64,000 nucleotides of DNA from JALZKA01 sp963754045 (GCA_963754045.1 CAVWEN010000003.1:248001-312000); one strand, 5' to 3'. Shown: positions 35,696 through 44,776, counted from the stretch's first letter. The notes: generated by a model from the sequence alone, not told the origin. A program made the numbers and translations.

Positions 35696-36661
35696 ATGGT
35701 TCCGCACACGCCCAGCCGGCTGGCACTCGCGGTGGCGATCACCGCGGCGCTGGCCGGCTGTGGCGTCGGGTCCGGTGATTCAAGCGAGGGGACGGCCACC
35801 CTCACGGTCACCAGCGACTACGGCGCCGAACCGATCGCCCAGGCGAGCGCGGAGGACCCGAGCGACTCGGAGACGGTGCTGCGGTTCCTCGATCGCGAGG
35901 CCGAGATCGAGACCCGCTACGGCGGCGGATTCGTGCAGACCATCAACGGTTTGAGCGGCAGCGTCGAGGACGGGCGCAACCTCGACTGGTTCTTCTTCGT
36001 GAACGGCATCGAGTCCGCCGAGGGCGCGGCCGACCGCCCGGTCCGCGGCGGCGACAAGGTCTGGTGGGATCATCGCGACTGGACCGACGCCATGCGCGTT
36101 CCCGCGGTGGTCGGATCCTGGCCCGAGCCGTTCGTGCAGTCTTCGGCGGAGGAGCCGCTGGACGTGGTCGTCGAGTGCGCCGGGGAGAGGGCGAGCTGTG
36201 ACGCGGTTATCGACCGGCTGTCCGACGTGGACGTGGAGGCTGAGCCTGAGCCCCTGGGCGAGAGCGACTCCGAGGAAGCGATGCGGATTCTCGTCGGCCC
36301 CTGGGAGCAGGTGCGCACCGACGGAGCCGCGGTGCTTCTGGACGGTGGGCCTTCCACCAGCGGAGTCTTTGCGGGCTTCGAGGAGGTCGGGGGTGCCTGG
36401 GAGCTGAACGGCCTCGACGACCACGGCGTGTCGAGCGCGCGGCTCGGCGTGGGGGGAGGCCTGGTGGCGGCGGTTCGCGACGGCGAGGAGCCCGTCACGT
36501 GGCTGGTCACGGGAGTCGACGACGCCGGCGTGGCGGCTGCCGCGGAGGCCCTCGACGAAACCTCGCTGGCCGACAGGTTCGCGCTGATCGTCGGCGCCGA
36601 TACGGACGCCACCCTGCCGGTCCCGATTCAGCCGGAGGGTGAGGGGGCGGTGGAGGGGTGA
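35696..36661 (+). CDS. DUF4430-domain lipoprotein (transcobalamin beta-domain-like)
   Basis: A 321-residue lipoprotein: LAGC lipobox with Cys22 as the acylated residue. Residues about 33-130 are a good DUF4430 domain: ETVLRFLDREAEIETRYGGG, FVQTINGLSG, LDWFFFVNGIE and GGDKVWWDHRDW. DUF4430 is related to the C-terminal beta domain of animal transcobalamin and intrinsic factor, which closes over the bound vitamin. The remaining 190 residues form an unassigned alpha/beta domain. It begins five bases after the first gene and its stop overlaps the ECF T component. Likely a surface-tethered cobalamin-binding partner for the transporter. Confidence 0.82.
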   Translation: MVPHTPSRLALAVAITAALAGCGVGSGDSSEGTATLTVTSDYGAEPIAQASAEDPSDSETVLRFLDREAEIETRYGGGFVQTINGLSGSVEDGRNLDWFFFVNGIESAEGAADRPVRGGDKVWWDHRDWTDAMRVPAVVGSWPEPFVQSSAEEPLDVVVECAGERASCDAVIDRLSDVDVEAEPEPLGESDSEEAMRILVGPWEQVRTDGAAVLLDGGPSTSGVFAGFEEVGGAWELNGLDDHGVSSARLGVGGGLVAAVRDGEEPVTWLVTGVDDAGVAAAAEALDETSLADRFALIVGADTDATLPVPIQPEGEGAVEG

Positions 36662-37551
36662 TCTCACCGCTCGCCTATTCGCCCAATTCGACGGCGCTCG
36701 GGCGTTCGGGCGCGGGTGCGGCGACCGTTTTCCTCGGTTGCTTGGCGGCCATCGCCTTCACTACGTCGAGCCCGATCCTCCTCGGCGGGTGTCTCGTCGC
36801 CGCGATCGCGGCGGGGCTGCTGGCCGGGGCCTCGCCCGCCGTGTGGCTCGCGCTTCGCTGGGGCGCCGTATTGGGCGTGGTCATCGTCGCCATCAACGCC
36901 ATCGCCTCGCAGCGTGGCGACACGCTGCTCATTCGCGGTCCCGACGTTCCGGTTCTCGGGACGATGGACGTGAGCGCAGAGGCTCTCGCCGAAGGCGGCT
37001 TGCTGGCGCTCCGATTCCTGATCGCTCTCGTCGTCTTCGGCGTCCACTCGGCCTGCGTCGATCCCGACCGACTCCTGCGCCTCGTGCGGCCGATCGCACG
37101 GCGCTCGGCGATGACCGCGACGCTGATCACGCGTCTCGTACCGCTGGCCGCAAGTGACTACGCGGGGTTGCGCGAGGCGAGCGCCATGCGCGGACCCGGG
37201 ACGGCGCCGGTTGGTCGTTCCGTGGCGGTGCGGCGGCTCGTCGGCGGGTCGCTGGAGCGCGCGGTCGATGTGGCTGCGACGCTCGAACTTCGCGGCTACG
37301 GGCGAGGAGTCCCTGCCCGGGCCGGCGCTGCGGCTCGCAGCGCCACCGGCGCCTCGTTCGCTGTATGCGGCGTCGCAGCGCTCGCCCTGGTCATCGTCGC
37401 GATGGTGGGCGGCGTGGCGGGGTTCGAGGCCTACCCGGTGGTCTCGCTCGACGCAGGTGCGCGCACCCTCTTGGTCGCATTTGCACTACCGCTATTGGCG
37501 GCTGCGCCATTCGTCCTCGCGGGCCTACGTTCGTGGGCGGCGCGCCGGTGA
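36658..37551 (+). CDS. ecfT: ECF transporter T component (EcfT/CbiQ-like)
   Basis: A 297-residue membrane protein, the scaffold of an energy-coupling-factor transporter. It has hydrophobic helices in the first 135 residues and again near the C-terminus, with the two coupling motifs SAMRG (around 175-179) and LELRG (around 209-213) that dock on the ATPases. The GTG start at 36658 overlaps the lipoprotein stop by four bases. Position behind a B12 switch points to cobalamin or its precursors as cargo. Confidence 0.88.
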   Translation: MISPLAYSPNSTALGRSGAGAATVFLGCLAAIAFTTSSPILLGGCLVAAIAAGLLAGASPAVWLALRWGAVLGVVIVAINAIASQRGDTLLIRGPDVPVLGTMDVSAEALAEGGLLALRFLIALVVFGVHSACVDPDRLLRLVRPIARRSAMTATLITRLVPLAASDYAGLREASAMRGPGTAPVGRSVAVRRLVGGSLERAVDVAATLELRGYGRGVPARAGAAARSATGASFAVCGVAALALVIVAMVGGVAGFEAYPVVSLDAGARTLLVAFALPLLAAAPFVLAGLRSWAARR

Positions 37552-39185
37552 GCGCGATCTCGCTCCAGCGGTTCGGCTACCGGTACCCGGGGGCGGCACG
37601 ACCGGCCCTGACCGATGTGGACCTTGAGATCGAGGCTGGCGAGTTCGTCGTGTTGGCCGGGCGGTCGGGGAGCGGTAAGTCCACGGTATTGCGGGCCGCA
37701 TGTGGCCTGGTGCCCCATTTTCACGGCGGCGACGCCTCGGGAAGCGCGCGCATCCTCGGGCTCGACCTCCGCACCCACGGTCCGGCCGAGCTCGGCGAAC
37801 ACGTCGGCATGGTCGCCCAGGAGCCCGAGTCCCAGGTGGTATCGGCGACGGTACGAGCCGAGGTCGAGCTTCCGCTGGAGATCCGCGGGGAGTCCCAGGC
37901 CACACGGGGCCGCGCCGTGGAGGAGGTCGCGCTGGCGCTGGGCATCGAGGATCTGCTGAATCGTTCCACCACCACCCTTTCCGGTGGCGAGGTGCAACGG
38001 GTCGCGCTCGCGGCCGCGTTGGTGGGGCGCCCGCGTCTAATCCTTCTCGACGAGCCTGCATCCGCGCTCGACCCGGTTGCCGGCGACGAGCTGTTCGGCC
38101 TCCTGCGGCGGTTGAACGAGGAATGGGGGACGACCGTCGTGTTGGCCGAACACCGGCTCGAGCGCTGCCTCGGCGCTGCCGACCGCGTCTGCTCGCTCGC
38201 CGGCGGAAGGATCACGTTCGACGGCACGCCCGAAGATTTCCTGTCATCCACGCTCGCGCTCGACCCCCCGCTGGCACCACCGCTGGCGCGGATGTTCGGC
38301 GAGGCCGGCCTGCGCCCACTCCCCGCGAGCGTGCGCCGAGCCCGCAAGCAGTTGAGCGCGCGAGGCGTGGACGTGAGCCGCCTCGAACGTCGCTCATGCC
38401 CCCCCATAGGGGGGACTGAGCGACGTTCGCGGGGTGGGGCGGGGGAGGGAGCGCTGGAGATGCGCAAGGTCTGGGTTGAGCTTGATGCGGGGTCGGGATC
38501 GCGGGACGTGCTGCGCGGGATCTCGCTTCGCCTCGACCCCTCCGAGCGGGTGGCCCTGATGGGGCGCAACGGCGCCGGCAAGACGACCTTGCTCCGCTGC
38601 GTCGCGGGGCTCCAGGCCGCCGCGCGCGGCAAGGTGAGCGTTCCCCGCGGTGCGGCCCTGGTGCCGCAGAGCCCGGCCCGGGTGATCGTGCGCGACCGTG
38701 TCGGCGATGAGTTGCCCGGACCGGAGGGGCTGGCCGCGTTACAGGCCGTCGGCCTGGAGGGCGCGGTCGATGCCGACCCGCGAGACCTATCGGGCGGCGA
38801 GCGCCAGCGGCTTGCGTTGGCGCTCGGGATGGCCGGCCGCACGGGGGGCGACCTCCCCGGCGTGGTCTGTCTCGACGAGCCGACCCGCGGGATGGACGGC
38901 GCCCGCAAAGACGACCTGCGCGCGTGGATCGGTGAGATCACGACCGCGGGCGCCGCCGTGGTGGTGGCCACGCACGACGTCGAGTTTGCAGCGCGGTTCG
39001 CAGATCGCGTTGTGCTGCTCGGTCCCGGCGAAATCCTGGCGGACGGCTCCCCACAGGAGGTGCTCGCCGGCGGCTGGTACTTCGCCACCGAGGTCGCGAG
39101 GACGCTCGACGGCAGGGCGGTCACGGCGGCCGAGGGCGCGGCGCTGCTACGTGGAACTCGAAACCTGAGTGGCCGGGATATATGA
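37548..39185 (+). CDS. ECF transporter double ATPase (EcfA-EcfA' fusion)
   Basis: A 545-residue protein with two ABC ATPase domains. First domain: Walker A GRSGSGKST (38-46), LSGGEVQ (143-149), LILLDEP (163-169) and the switch histidine in LAEHRLE. Second: GRNGAGKTT (338-346), LSGGERQ (413-419), VVCLDEP (438-444) and VATHDVE. So both ATP sites look intact, as for EcfA1/EcfA2 pairs joined in one chain. The linker residues 279-294 are encoded by a 46-base hairpin (see repeat). GTG start at 37548, overlapping the ecfT stop. Confidence 0.92.
   Translation: MSAISLQRFGYRYPGAARPALTDVDLEIEAGEFVVLAGRSGSGKSTVLRAACGLVPHFHGGDASGSARILGLDLRTHGPAELGEHVGMVAQEPESQVVSATVRAEVELPLEIRGESQATRGRAVEEVALALGIEDLLNRSTTTLSGGEVQRVALAAALVGRPRLILLDEPASALDPVAGDELFGLLRRLNEEWGTTVVLAEHRLERCLGAADRVCSLAGGRITFDGTPEDFLSSTLALDPPLAPPLARMFGEAGLRPLPASVRRARKQLSARGVDVSRLERRSCPPIGGTERRSRGGAGEGALEMRKVWVELDAGSGSRDVLRGISLRLDPSERVALMGRNGAGKTTLLRCVAGLQAAARGKVSVPRGAALVPQSPARVIVRDRVGDELPGPEGLAALQAVGLEGAVDADPRDLSGGERQRLALALGMAGRTGGDLPGVVCLDEPTRGMDGARKDDLRAWIGEITTAGAAVVVATHDVEFAARFADRVVLLGPGEILADGSPQEVLAGGWYFATEVARTLDGRAVTAAEGAALLRGTRNLSGRDI
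38384..38429. repeat. Palindromic element inside the double-ATPase gene
   Basis: Perfect 13-base arms (38384-38396 and 38417-38429) enclose a C7-ATA-G6 inner stem. It lies in frame in the linker between the two ABC domains and encodes an arginine/proline/glycine-rich stretch. The length and perfection of the palindrome in coding DNA suggest an inserted repeat element. Confidence 0.75.
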
Positions 39186-41092
39186 GCTGGCAGATGAGCG
39201 TGATCGGCAGCCTCGTGGCACTGCTCGCGCTGGGCTTTTGGTCGTATGAGCGCAGCCGTCCGAGCTCGCGCATGCTCGGACTGGTAGCGGCCCTGGCGGC
39301 ACTCGCCGTCGCCGGCAGGCTCGTCCTGGTGCCGATTCCCAGCGTCGTCGCGACCACCGACATCGCTTTGCTCACCGGCTACGCGCTGGGACCTGCGCCC
39401 GGGTTCGCCGTGGGAGCGCTCGCGGCGCCGATCTCGAACCTCTGGCTCGGGCAGGGCCCCTGGACCGTCTGGCAGATGGCGGGCTGGGGTCTGGCCGGGC
39501 TGGCCGGCGCATGGCTGGCGATGGTCGCCGGCCGACGAGTTGGTCGCCTTGGCCTGGCCTGCGTCTGCGCAGCGATGGGATTCGCCTACGGCGCGTTGCT
39601 CGACCTGTCGGTGATGGTGAGCTTCGGCGGCGAGCAGTCGCTTGACCGCTACCTCGCGCTTTCCGCACGCGGCCTGCCTTTCAACGTCGCCCACGCTGTC
39701 GGGAACTTCGCGATCGCATATGCCGCTGGGCCCGCCCTGGTGCGGATGATCTCGCGCTACCGGACTCGCCTCGAGTTTCGCTGGCATCCCGCGGGCGCGC
39801 TGCCGCTGGTCATGGCCGGGGCGGTACTGGCGGTCGGCGCGGCGGCGCCCCCGTCTGCCGAAGCGGCGGGGGTTGACTCCGGGCGTGCGTGGCTGCAGGC
39901 GGCTCGCGAACCCAACGGCGGCTACGCGGCGACTCCGGGTGACCGCCCGAATCCCCAGATGACCGGCTGGGCGATGCTCGGCCTCGAGGCCGCCGGGCGC
40001 AACCCGCGAGACGTCGGACGCCGTGGGGCGACCCCGGTGGATTTCCTTCGCATGCGTGTGCGTCAGATCCATGATCTCGGCGAGCTTGAGCTGTCGATCC
40101 TGGCGATCGAGGGGGCCGGTATGAATAGCCGGTCGTTTGGCGGCGCCGACCTGCTCTCCAGGCTGACCTCGCGGCAGGCGAGCGACGGCTCGTTCAACCG
40201 CCAGGTGAACCTGACCGCGTATGGCGTCCTGGCGATGAGCGCAGGCGGCGCAAGCGGCGCCACCGCGGGCGCCGAATGGCTGCGTTCGGTGCAGCGCTCC
40301 GACGGCGGGTGGGGCTTCGGGGCCAGCCAGCGCTCCGACCCGGATTCGACCGGAGCCGCGATGCAGGCCCTCGCCGCCGCCGGGCTGCGCGGACCCCTGG
40401 ACGACGCAGTGCGCTACTTGCAGCGCAGCCAGCGCTCCGGCGGCGGCTGGGGGCTGAACGAGACGGGCGCGATCAACTCCCAGTCCACTGCCTGGGCCGT
40501 GCAGGGGCTCGTTGCGGCGCGGGTCGACCCAGCCCTCGTCACCAGCGGCGGTCGTTCCGGCCTTGCCTATCTGGCTGCCCGGCAGGGTGGCAATGGCGCC
40601 TACCGCTACAACCCCGGAAGCGACCAGACGCCGGTGTGGGTGAGTTCGCAGGCGCTTCTCGCGATCACCCGTGAGGCGCTGCCGATCGAGCCCGTGGCCC
40701 GATCTGGCGGCGGCTCCGTGCAACCCTCGCCGGATCCCACGCCCCAGGCGCCACCGCGCCCGGCGCCCGCGGCCAACAACAGCGGCGGCCGCATGCCGGG
40801 ATCGATCCCGGCAGGCACCGGCGCCGCGAATCGAATTCCGAGAGTGCTCGGCGCGCGCAAGACGCCGAAGTCCCCCAACCCAGACGGACAGCAGGCCAAG
40901 GGCGCGACGCCCGCCGACGGCGCCGCCGAGCCGGCGCCGTCGGCGGCGACCGTGCTTGCCGCGCAGGTCGCGGGGCGGCCTTCCGCCGACGCCGACCAGG
41001 GTGAAACGACGCTCTACGTGTTGGGCGGCCTGGCGGGACTGAGCGCCGCCCTCGGCGCCGGCTTTCTCTGGTATCGAAGAACGCTCCCATAG
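39182..41092 (+). CDS. ECF S component fused to a transcobalamin-like alpha/alpha toroid
   Basis: A 636-residue protein. Residues 1-225 are an ECF S component with about six membrane helices and the typical GYALGPAPGFAVGALAAPIS and LGQGPWTVWQMAGWG segments. After AAPPSAEAA, residues about 232-500 are an alpha/alpha toroid of the prenyltransferase/squalene-cyclase type, with repeat motifs NGGYAA, DGGWGFG (374-380), GGGWGLN (420-426) and GNGAYRY. The same fold forms the alpha domain of transcobalamin and intrinsic factor. A proline/alanine-rich stalk and a C-terminal membrane helix (about 612-632) with a basic tail follow. ATG overlaps the ATPase stop. Predicted: the toroid sits outside and hands cobalamin to the S component. 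Confidence 0.85.
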   Translation: MSWQMSVIGSLVALLALGFWSYERSRPSSRMLGLVAALAALAVAGRLVLVPIPSVVATTDIALLTGYALGPAPGFAVGALAAPISNLWLGQGPWTVWQMAGWGLAGLAGAWLAMVAGRRVGRLGLACVCAAMGFAYGALLDLSVMVSFGGEQSLDRYLALSARGLPFNVAHAVGNFAIAYAAGPALVRMISRYRTRLEFRWHPAGALPLVMAGAVLAVGAAAPPSAEAAGVDSGRAWLQAAREPNGGYAATPGDRPNPQMTGWAMLGLEAAGRNPRDVGRRGATPVDFLRMRVRQIHDLGELELSILAIEGAGMNSRSFGGADLLSRLTSRQASDGSFNRQVNLTAYGVLAMSAGGASGATAGAEWLRSVQRSDGGWGFGASQRSDPDSTGAAMQALAAAGLRGPLDDAVRYLQRSQRSGGGWGLNETGAINSQSTAWAVQGLVAARVDPALVTSGGRSGLAYLAARQGGNGAYRYNPGSDQTPVWVSSQALLAITREALPIEPVARSGGGSVQPSPDPTPQAPPRPAPAANNSGGRMPGSIPAGTGAANRIPRVLGARKTPKSPNPDGQQAKGATPADGAAEPAPSAATVLAAQVAGRPSADADQGETTLYVLGGLAGLSAALGAGFLWYRRTLP

Positions 41093-41102
41093 CCTTACGC
41101 GC

Positions 41103-41612
41103 GTGGACGTCGAGACCGCGATTCGCACGCGGCGCACGCACAAGGCCTACCGGCCCGAGCCGGTCGATCGCGATGTTCTCGACGAGTTGTTCGAGCTCGC
41201 GGCGTGGGCGCCGAACCACCACCTCACCGTCCCCTGGCGCTTCCGGGTGCTCGGCCCGCAGGCGCTGGAACGCCTCAAGGCTGCGGCGGGTCCGGAGGCT
41301 GCGGCGAAACTCGACCGTGCCCCGACGCTGGTCGTGGTCAGCGCAGCGTGCGCCGACGACCCCACCGATGCGGAGGAGGACCTCCTCGCAACGGGAGTTG
41401 CCGCCTACATCGTGCTGGTTGGCGCGCACGCCCGCGGGCTGGCGGGTTACTGGCGCACCCCCGGAGTGCTGCGTACTCACGAGGGCCTCGAGGCAGTGGG
41501 AGTCGCGGCAGGCGAGCGATTTGTCGGCCTGCTCCACCTCGGCCATCCGATTCAAGAGCAGCGCCCGCCTGAGCGCCCGGCCAGGGCCGACGCGGTCACC
41601 TACCTCGACTGA
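41103..41612 (+). CDS. Nitroreductase family protein
   Basis: A 169-residue FMN-dependent nitroreductase of the short YdjA-like type: AIRTRRTHKAYRPEPVDRDV start, then AAWAPNHHLTVPWRF, and a C-terminal LHLGHP segment. GTG start at 41103, ten bases after the S-component stop, so it may be the last gene of the B12 operon. I considered BluB (dimethylbenzimidazole synthase), which belongs to the same superfamily, but the APNHH segment and short length fit YdjA-like proteins better. Confidence 0.8.
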   Translation: MDVETAIRTRRTHKAYRPEPVDRDVLDELFELAAWAPNHHLTVPWRFRVLGPQALERLKAAAGPEAAAKLDRAPTLVVVSAACADDPTDAEEDLLATGVAAYIVLVGAHARGLAGYWRTPGVLRTHEGLEAVGVAAGERFVGLLHLGHPIQEQRPPERPARADAVTYLD

Positions 41613-41633
41613 TCGCGGCATGATGGACGCGCG

Positions 41634-43349
41634 ATGCTGAGCCGCAGGGACGCCATGCAGGCGCTCATCAGTGAGGAGTTCGACGTCGTCGTGATCGGCG
41701 GCGGCGTGACCGGTGCAGGGGTGGCCCTGGATGCCGCGTCACGCGGCTACACCGTGGCGATCGTCGAGCGAGCCGACTGGGCGTCCGGCACCTCGAGTCG
41801 CTCGTCGAAGATGGTCCACGGCGGGTTGCGCTACCTGCAGAACTTCGACATCGGACTGGTGCGCGAAGCCCTGGTGGAACGACAGCTGATGGTTGAATTG
41901 GCGCCGCACCTGGTCTATCCGACGCCGTTCCTCGTCCCCACCCTGGGCGACGAGCGCAAGAACCGATTGATCGGGATCGGCCTAAATATGTACGACGTGA
42001 TGGCGACCACGCGGGTCGGCACCTCGCGTCGCGAGCGCCGGCGCGAGACCGCGGTACGCGGGGAGGGATCCGAGCTGGCGCCGCCGGCGGAGGCGTGGGC
42101 CCCCGACCGCCACCGGACGATTCCCGGAGAGGAGGCCATCGACCTCATCCCTGCGCTCGCCCAGTGTGACCCGCGCGAGGCGTACCTCTTCTACGACTGC
42201 CAAACCGACGACGCGCGCCTGGTGCTGACGATTCTCGGCGAGGCCGAGCGCTTCGGTGCCGTCTCGCTGAATGGGGCCGAGGTGACCGGCCTGCTCGAGC
42301 GCGAGGGCCGCGCGACGGGTGTGCGCTGCACCGAGCTCGAGTCCGGCGAGACATTCGAGATCGCTGCGGCGAACGTCATCAACGCAACCGGGGTGTGGGC
42401 CGATCGCATCCGCCCCGAGGAGATTCACAACGAGGCCGAGGTGCCCAGAATCGCACCCAGCCGCGGGACCCACGTGACCGTCTCGCAGGACGAGCTCGCG
42501 ATCGGCCGCGCCGCCTGCATCGTCCCCGCCGGCGAGGACCGCACGATCTTCGCCCTGCCCTGGTACGGGCGGACGCTGATCGGGACGACGGACCGCGACT
42601 ACGACGGTGACCTCGCCCACATCGAGCCATCCGGCGACGACATCACCTACCTACTCGACGCCGCTAACGCCTTCTTTGGAACCAAGATCGACCGCTCCGA
42701 CGTGACCGGCGCCTACGCCGGGGTCAGGCCTCTGATCTCCACCGGCGACCCGCGCAAGTCGGTTGACATCTCCCGCAAGGCGGAGTTGTACGAGACCTCG
42801 TCAGGCCTGCTCACGATCACGGGCGGCAAACTCACCACCTGGCGGCGCATGGCCAAGCAGGTGGTGGATCGCATGGTCGAGCGCGAGGGCCGTGAGGCCC
42901 CGTGCCGGACCGGCGAGATCCCACTCGGGATGCCGGCGGCCGAGGGTGACCTCGATGTGCCCGACGGCCTGAACGGCGCCCTACCCGAGGGGTATCGGCA
43001 GTTGCTCGCCTTTCGCTACGGGCATGCCGGGCGCAAGGTCCTGCAAGTCGCCGGCGCGGATCCCGAGCTGGCCGCGGCGATCGTCGAGGGTCAACCCGAC
43101 CTGCTCGCCGAGGTCGTAATCGCCGCTCGTCTCGAGCAGGCGCGCTCGGTGGCCGACGTGCTGCTTCGCCGCACGCGTTTGGCACTACTCGCGGCACCGC
43201 AGCTGCGTACGGCGGACGACGTGCGACCGGTCGCCGAGGCCATGGGGTCGGAGCTGGGCTGGGACGAGGCACGCGTCGGCGCCGAGGCTGAACGCTGGGT
43301 CGAGGACGCCGCGGTCGAGGGTGTTGACCCCGCGGGCGCCAGCGTCTAG
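41634..43349 (+). CDS. glpD: Aerobic glycerol-3-phosphate dehydrogenase
   Basis: A 571-residue FAD enzyme that oxidises sn-glycerol 3-phosphate to dihydroxyacetone phosphate and feeds electrons to the quinone pool at the membrane. The FAD-binding motif VVVIGGGVTGAGVALDAASR begins near residue 19; SSRSSKMVHGGLRYLQ follows; the GTTDRDYDGD and TGGKLTTWRRMA segments are typical GlpD signatures; the C-terminal helical domain is complete. ATG start at 41634. Confidence 0.94.
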   Translation: MLSRRDAMQALISEEFDVVVIGGGVTGAGVALDAASRGYTVAIVERADWASGTSSRSSKMVHGGLRYLQNFDIGLVREALVERQLMVELAPHLVYPTPFLVPTLGDERKNRLIGIGLNMYDVMATTRVGTSRRERRRETAVRGEGSELAPPAEAWAPDRHRTIPGEEAIDLIPALAQCDPREAYLFYDCQTDDARLVLTILGEAERFGAVSLNGAEVTGLLEREGRATGVRCTELESGETFEIAAANVINATGVWADRIRPEEIHNEAEVPRIAPSRGTHVTVSQDELAIGRAACIVPAGEDRTIFALPWYGRTLIGTTDRDYDGDLAHIEPSGDDITYLLDAANAFFGTKIDRSDVTGAYAGVRPLISTGDPRKSVDISRKAELYETSSGLLTITGGKLTTWRRMAKQVVDRMVEREGREAPCRTGEIPLGMPAAEGDLDVPDGLNGALPEGYRQLLAFRYGHAGRKVLQVAGADPELAAAIVEGQPDLLAEVVIAARLEQARSVADVLLRRTRLALLAAPQLRTADDVRPVAEAMGSELGWDEARVGAEAERWVEDAAVEGVDPAGASV

Positions 43350-43384
43350 GTTCCACTCAGGCAACTAACCGGGGAGGGGTCCCA

Positions 43385-43906
43385 GTGGCAGCGAAGCTAG
43401 CCGCATACGTCCGGCGCAACCATCTCGGCCTGATCGCGATCTTTATCGCGCTCGGGGGCACCGCGTACGCCGCGAACAAGGTCGGCTCGAACGACATCGC
43501 GAAGAACGCCGTGCGCTCGAAGCACATCAAGGCGAAGCAGGTGAGGCCCGGCGACGTGTCGCCGGCGCTGCGCGAGATCTGCCCGGCTGGCACCGCTCGC
43601 CGCGAGCGGCTCTGTGTGCAACCCATCGGACAAGACAATGTGACCTTCGAAGTTGCCCATATCACCTGCGCTCGCGCCGATCTTCGCATGCCCTCCCGGG
43701 CGGAGTCGGAGTACCTGGGCGAGAACGTAGCTATCCCCGGGATTGGTCCTCTTGACGACTACTGGGTGGACGCAGTAACGGACGGAGACGGTTCGCAGCC
43801 GGTTGCCATCAAGGGCGCCGACGGCAACGGTTCCGTCGGGGTCGCCGATGTCACTTCAGAGTCGTCTCAGACCCTCTGCGTGACTGATCCGCTCGAGTCC
43901 GGCTGA
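43385..43906 (+). CDS. Small exported protein of Thermoleophilia type
   Basis: A 173-residue protein. The N-terminal hydrophobic segment LGLIAIFIALGGTAYAA looks like a signal or anchor and is followed by KVGSNDIAKNAVRSKHIKAK, a short-period pattern of 'xDI/xxI..V.S..I' that I recognise from many exported proteins of this class. The remaining part has four cysteines and is not assignable. GTG start with GGGGAGGGG upstream. Function unknown. Confidence 0.72.
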   Translation: MAAKLAAYVRRNHLGLIAIFIALGGTAYAANKVGSNDIAKNAVRSKHIKAKQVRPGDVSPALREICPAGTARRERLCVQPIGQDNVTFEVAHITCARADLRMPSRAESEYLGENVAIPGIGPLDDYWVDAVTDGDGSQPVAIKGADGNGSVGVADVTSESSQTLCVTDPLESG

Positions 43907-43941
43907 GGCTTGACGACCGCCCGCTGGCGTACCCTGGCCTC

Positions 43942-44640
43942 ATGAGGCTTTTCATCGATACCGGGTCCGTTGCCGAGGTCGAGGAGATCGCCCAGTGGGG
44001 CATTCTCGCCGGCGCCACCACCAACCCCTCGCTGCTGGCGAAGGAAGACGGGGACCCCGGCGACATCGTGCGCCGGATCTGCGACCTCGTCGGGGGGCCG
44101 ACCTCGGCCGAGGTCGTCTCCGAGGACCCCGAGGGGATGATCGCCGAGGGCCGCGCCCTGGCCGAGTTGCACGAGCACGTCGTGGTCAAGATCCCGTTCT
44201 GCAAGGCGGGCCTGGCCGCTACGCACGCACTCACCTCCGACGGCATCCCGGTCAACATGACCCTTGTCTTCTCGCCGAATCAGGCGCTGCTCTCGGCCAG
44301 CGCGGGCGCGACCTACGTCTCGTGTTTCATGGGCCGCCTCGACGACATCTCCGTGGATTCGGGCGCCGTTGTGGCCGAAATCATGGAGTGTTTCCGCGCC
44401 GGCGGCGTGACCTCGCAGGTGATCGCTGCGTCGATCCGCCACCCGGAGCACGTGATCACGGCGGCGCAGCTCGGCTGCGAGATCGCGACGATCCCGTCGA
44501 AGGTGCTCGGCATGATGCTCGACCATCCGCTCACCACGGCGGGGGCGGAGAAGTTCAAGGCTGACTGGGAGACGCGCCCGGAGTTCGGCGAATGGCTCGC
44601 CGGGCTCGTCGCGGCGCGCGCCGCGACCACGAATCGGTAG
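43942..44640 (+). CDS. Transaldolase-family protein (fructose-6-phosphate aldolase type)
   Basis: A 232-residue member of the small transaldolases. MRLFIDTGSVAEVEEIAQWG and GATTNPSLLAKE open the barrel; VVVKIP puts the Schiff-base lysine at Lys83; NMTLVFSPNQALLSA and GRLDD follow. The length fits the TalC/Fsa subgroup, which acts as transaldolase in many actinobacteria. Role: carbon exchange between the pentose phosphate pathway and glycolysis, or aldol cleavage of fructose 6-phosphate; the two cannot be separated by eye. Confidence 0.92.
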   Translation: MRLFIDTGSVAEVEEIAQWGILAGATTNPSLLAKEDGDPGDIVRRICDLVGGPTSAEVVSEDPEGMIAEGRALAELHEHVVVKIPFCKAGLAATHALTSDGIPVNMTLVFSPNQALLSASAGATYVSCFMGRLDDISVDSGAVVAEIMECFRAGGVTSQVIAASIRHPEHVITAAQLGCEIATIPSKVLGMMLDHPLTTAGAEKFKADWETRPEFGEWLAGLVAARAATTNR

Positions 44641-44776
44641 GCGGCTCGCGGGCGCCGCGACGGCGCTGGGGGGTGCCGGATTTGGGTGCTGGCTTCGCAT
44701 CCATGCTGCAGCGGCACCCAACTCCGACCCCCGCATCCCCGTCTCCGGCGCCCGGGCCTCGTAAGCTCGGGCGCGC

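Noticed and set aside
37721..41143. A 1140-codon open frame on the minus strand
   Set aside because: It is antisense to the double ATPase and the S-component gene; the translation is low-complexity and shows no family pattern.
41103..41612. The nitroreductase gene as BluB, which would complete a B12 story
   Set aside because: The sequence fits the short YdjA-like group (AAWAPNHH segment) and lacks the length and features I expect of BluB.
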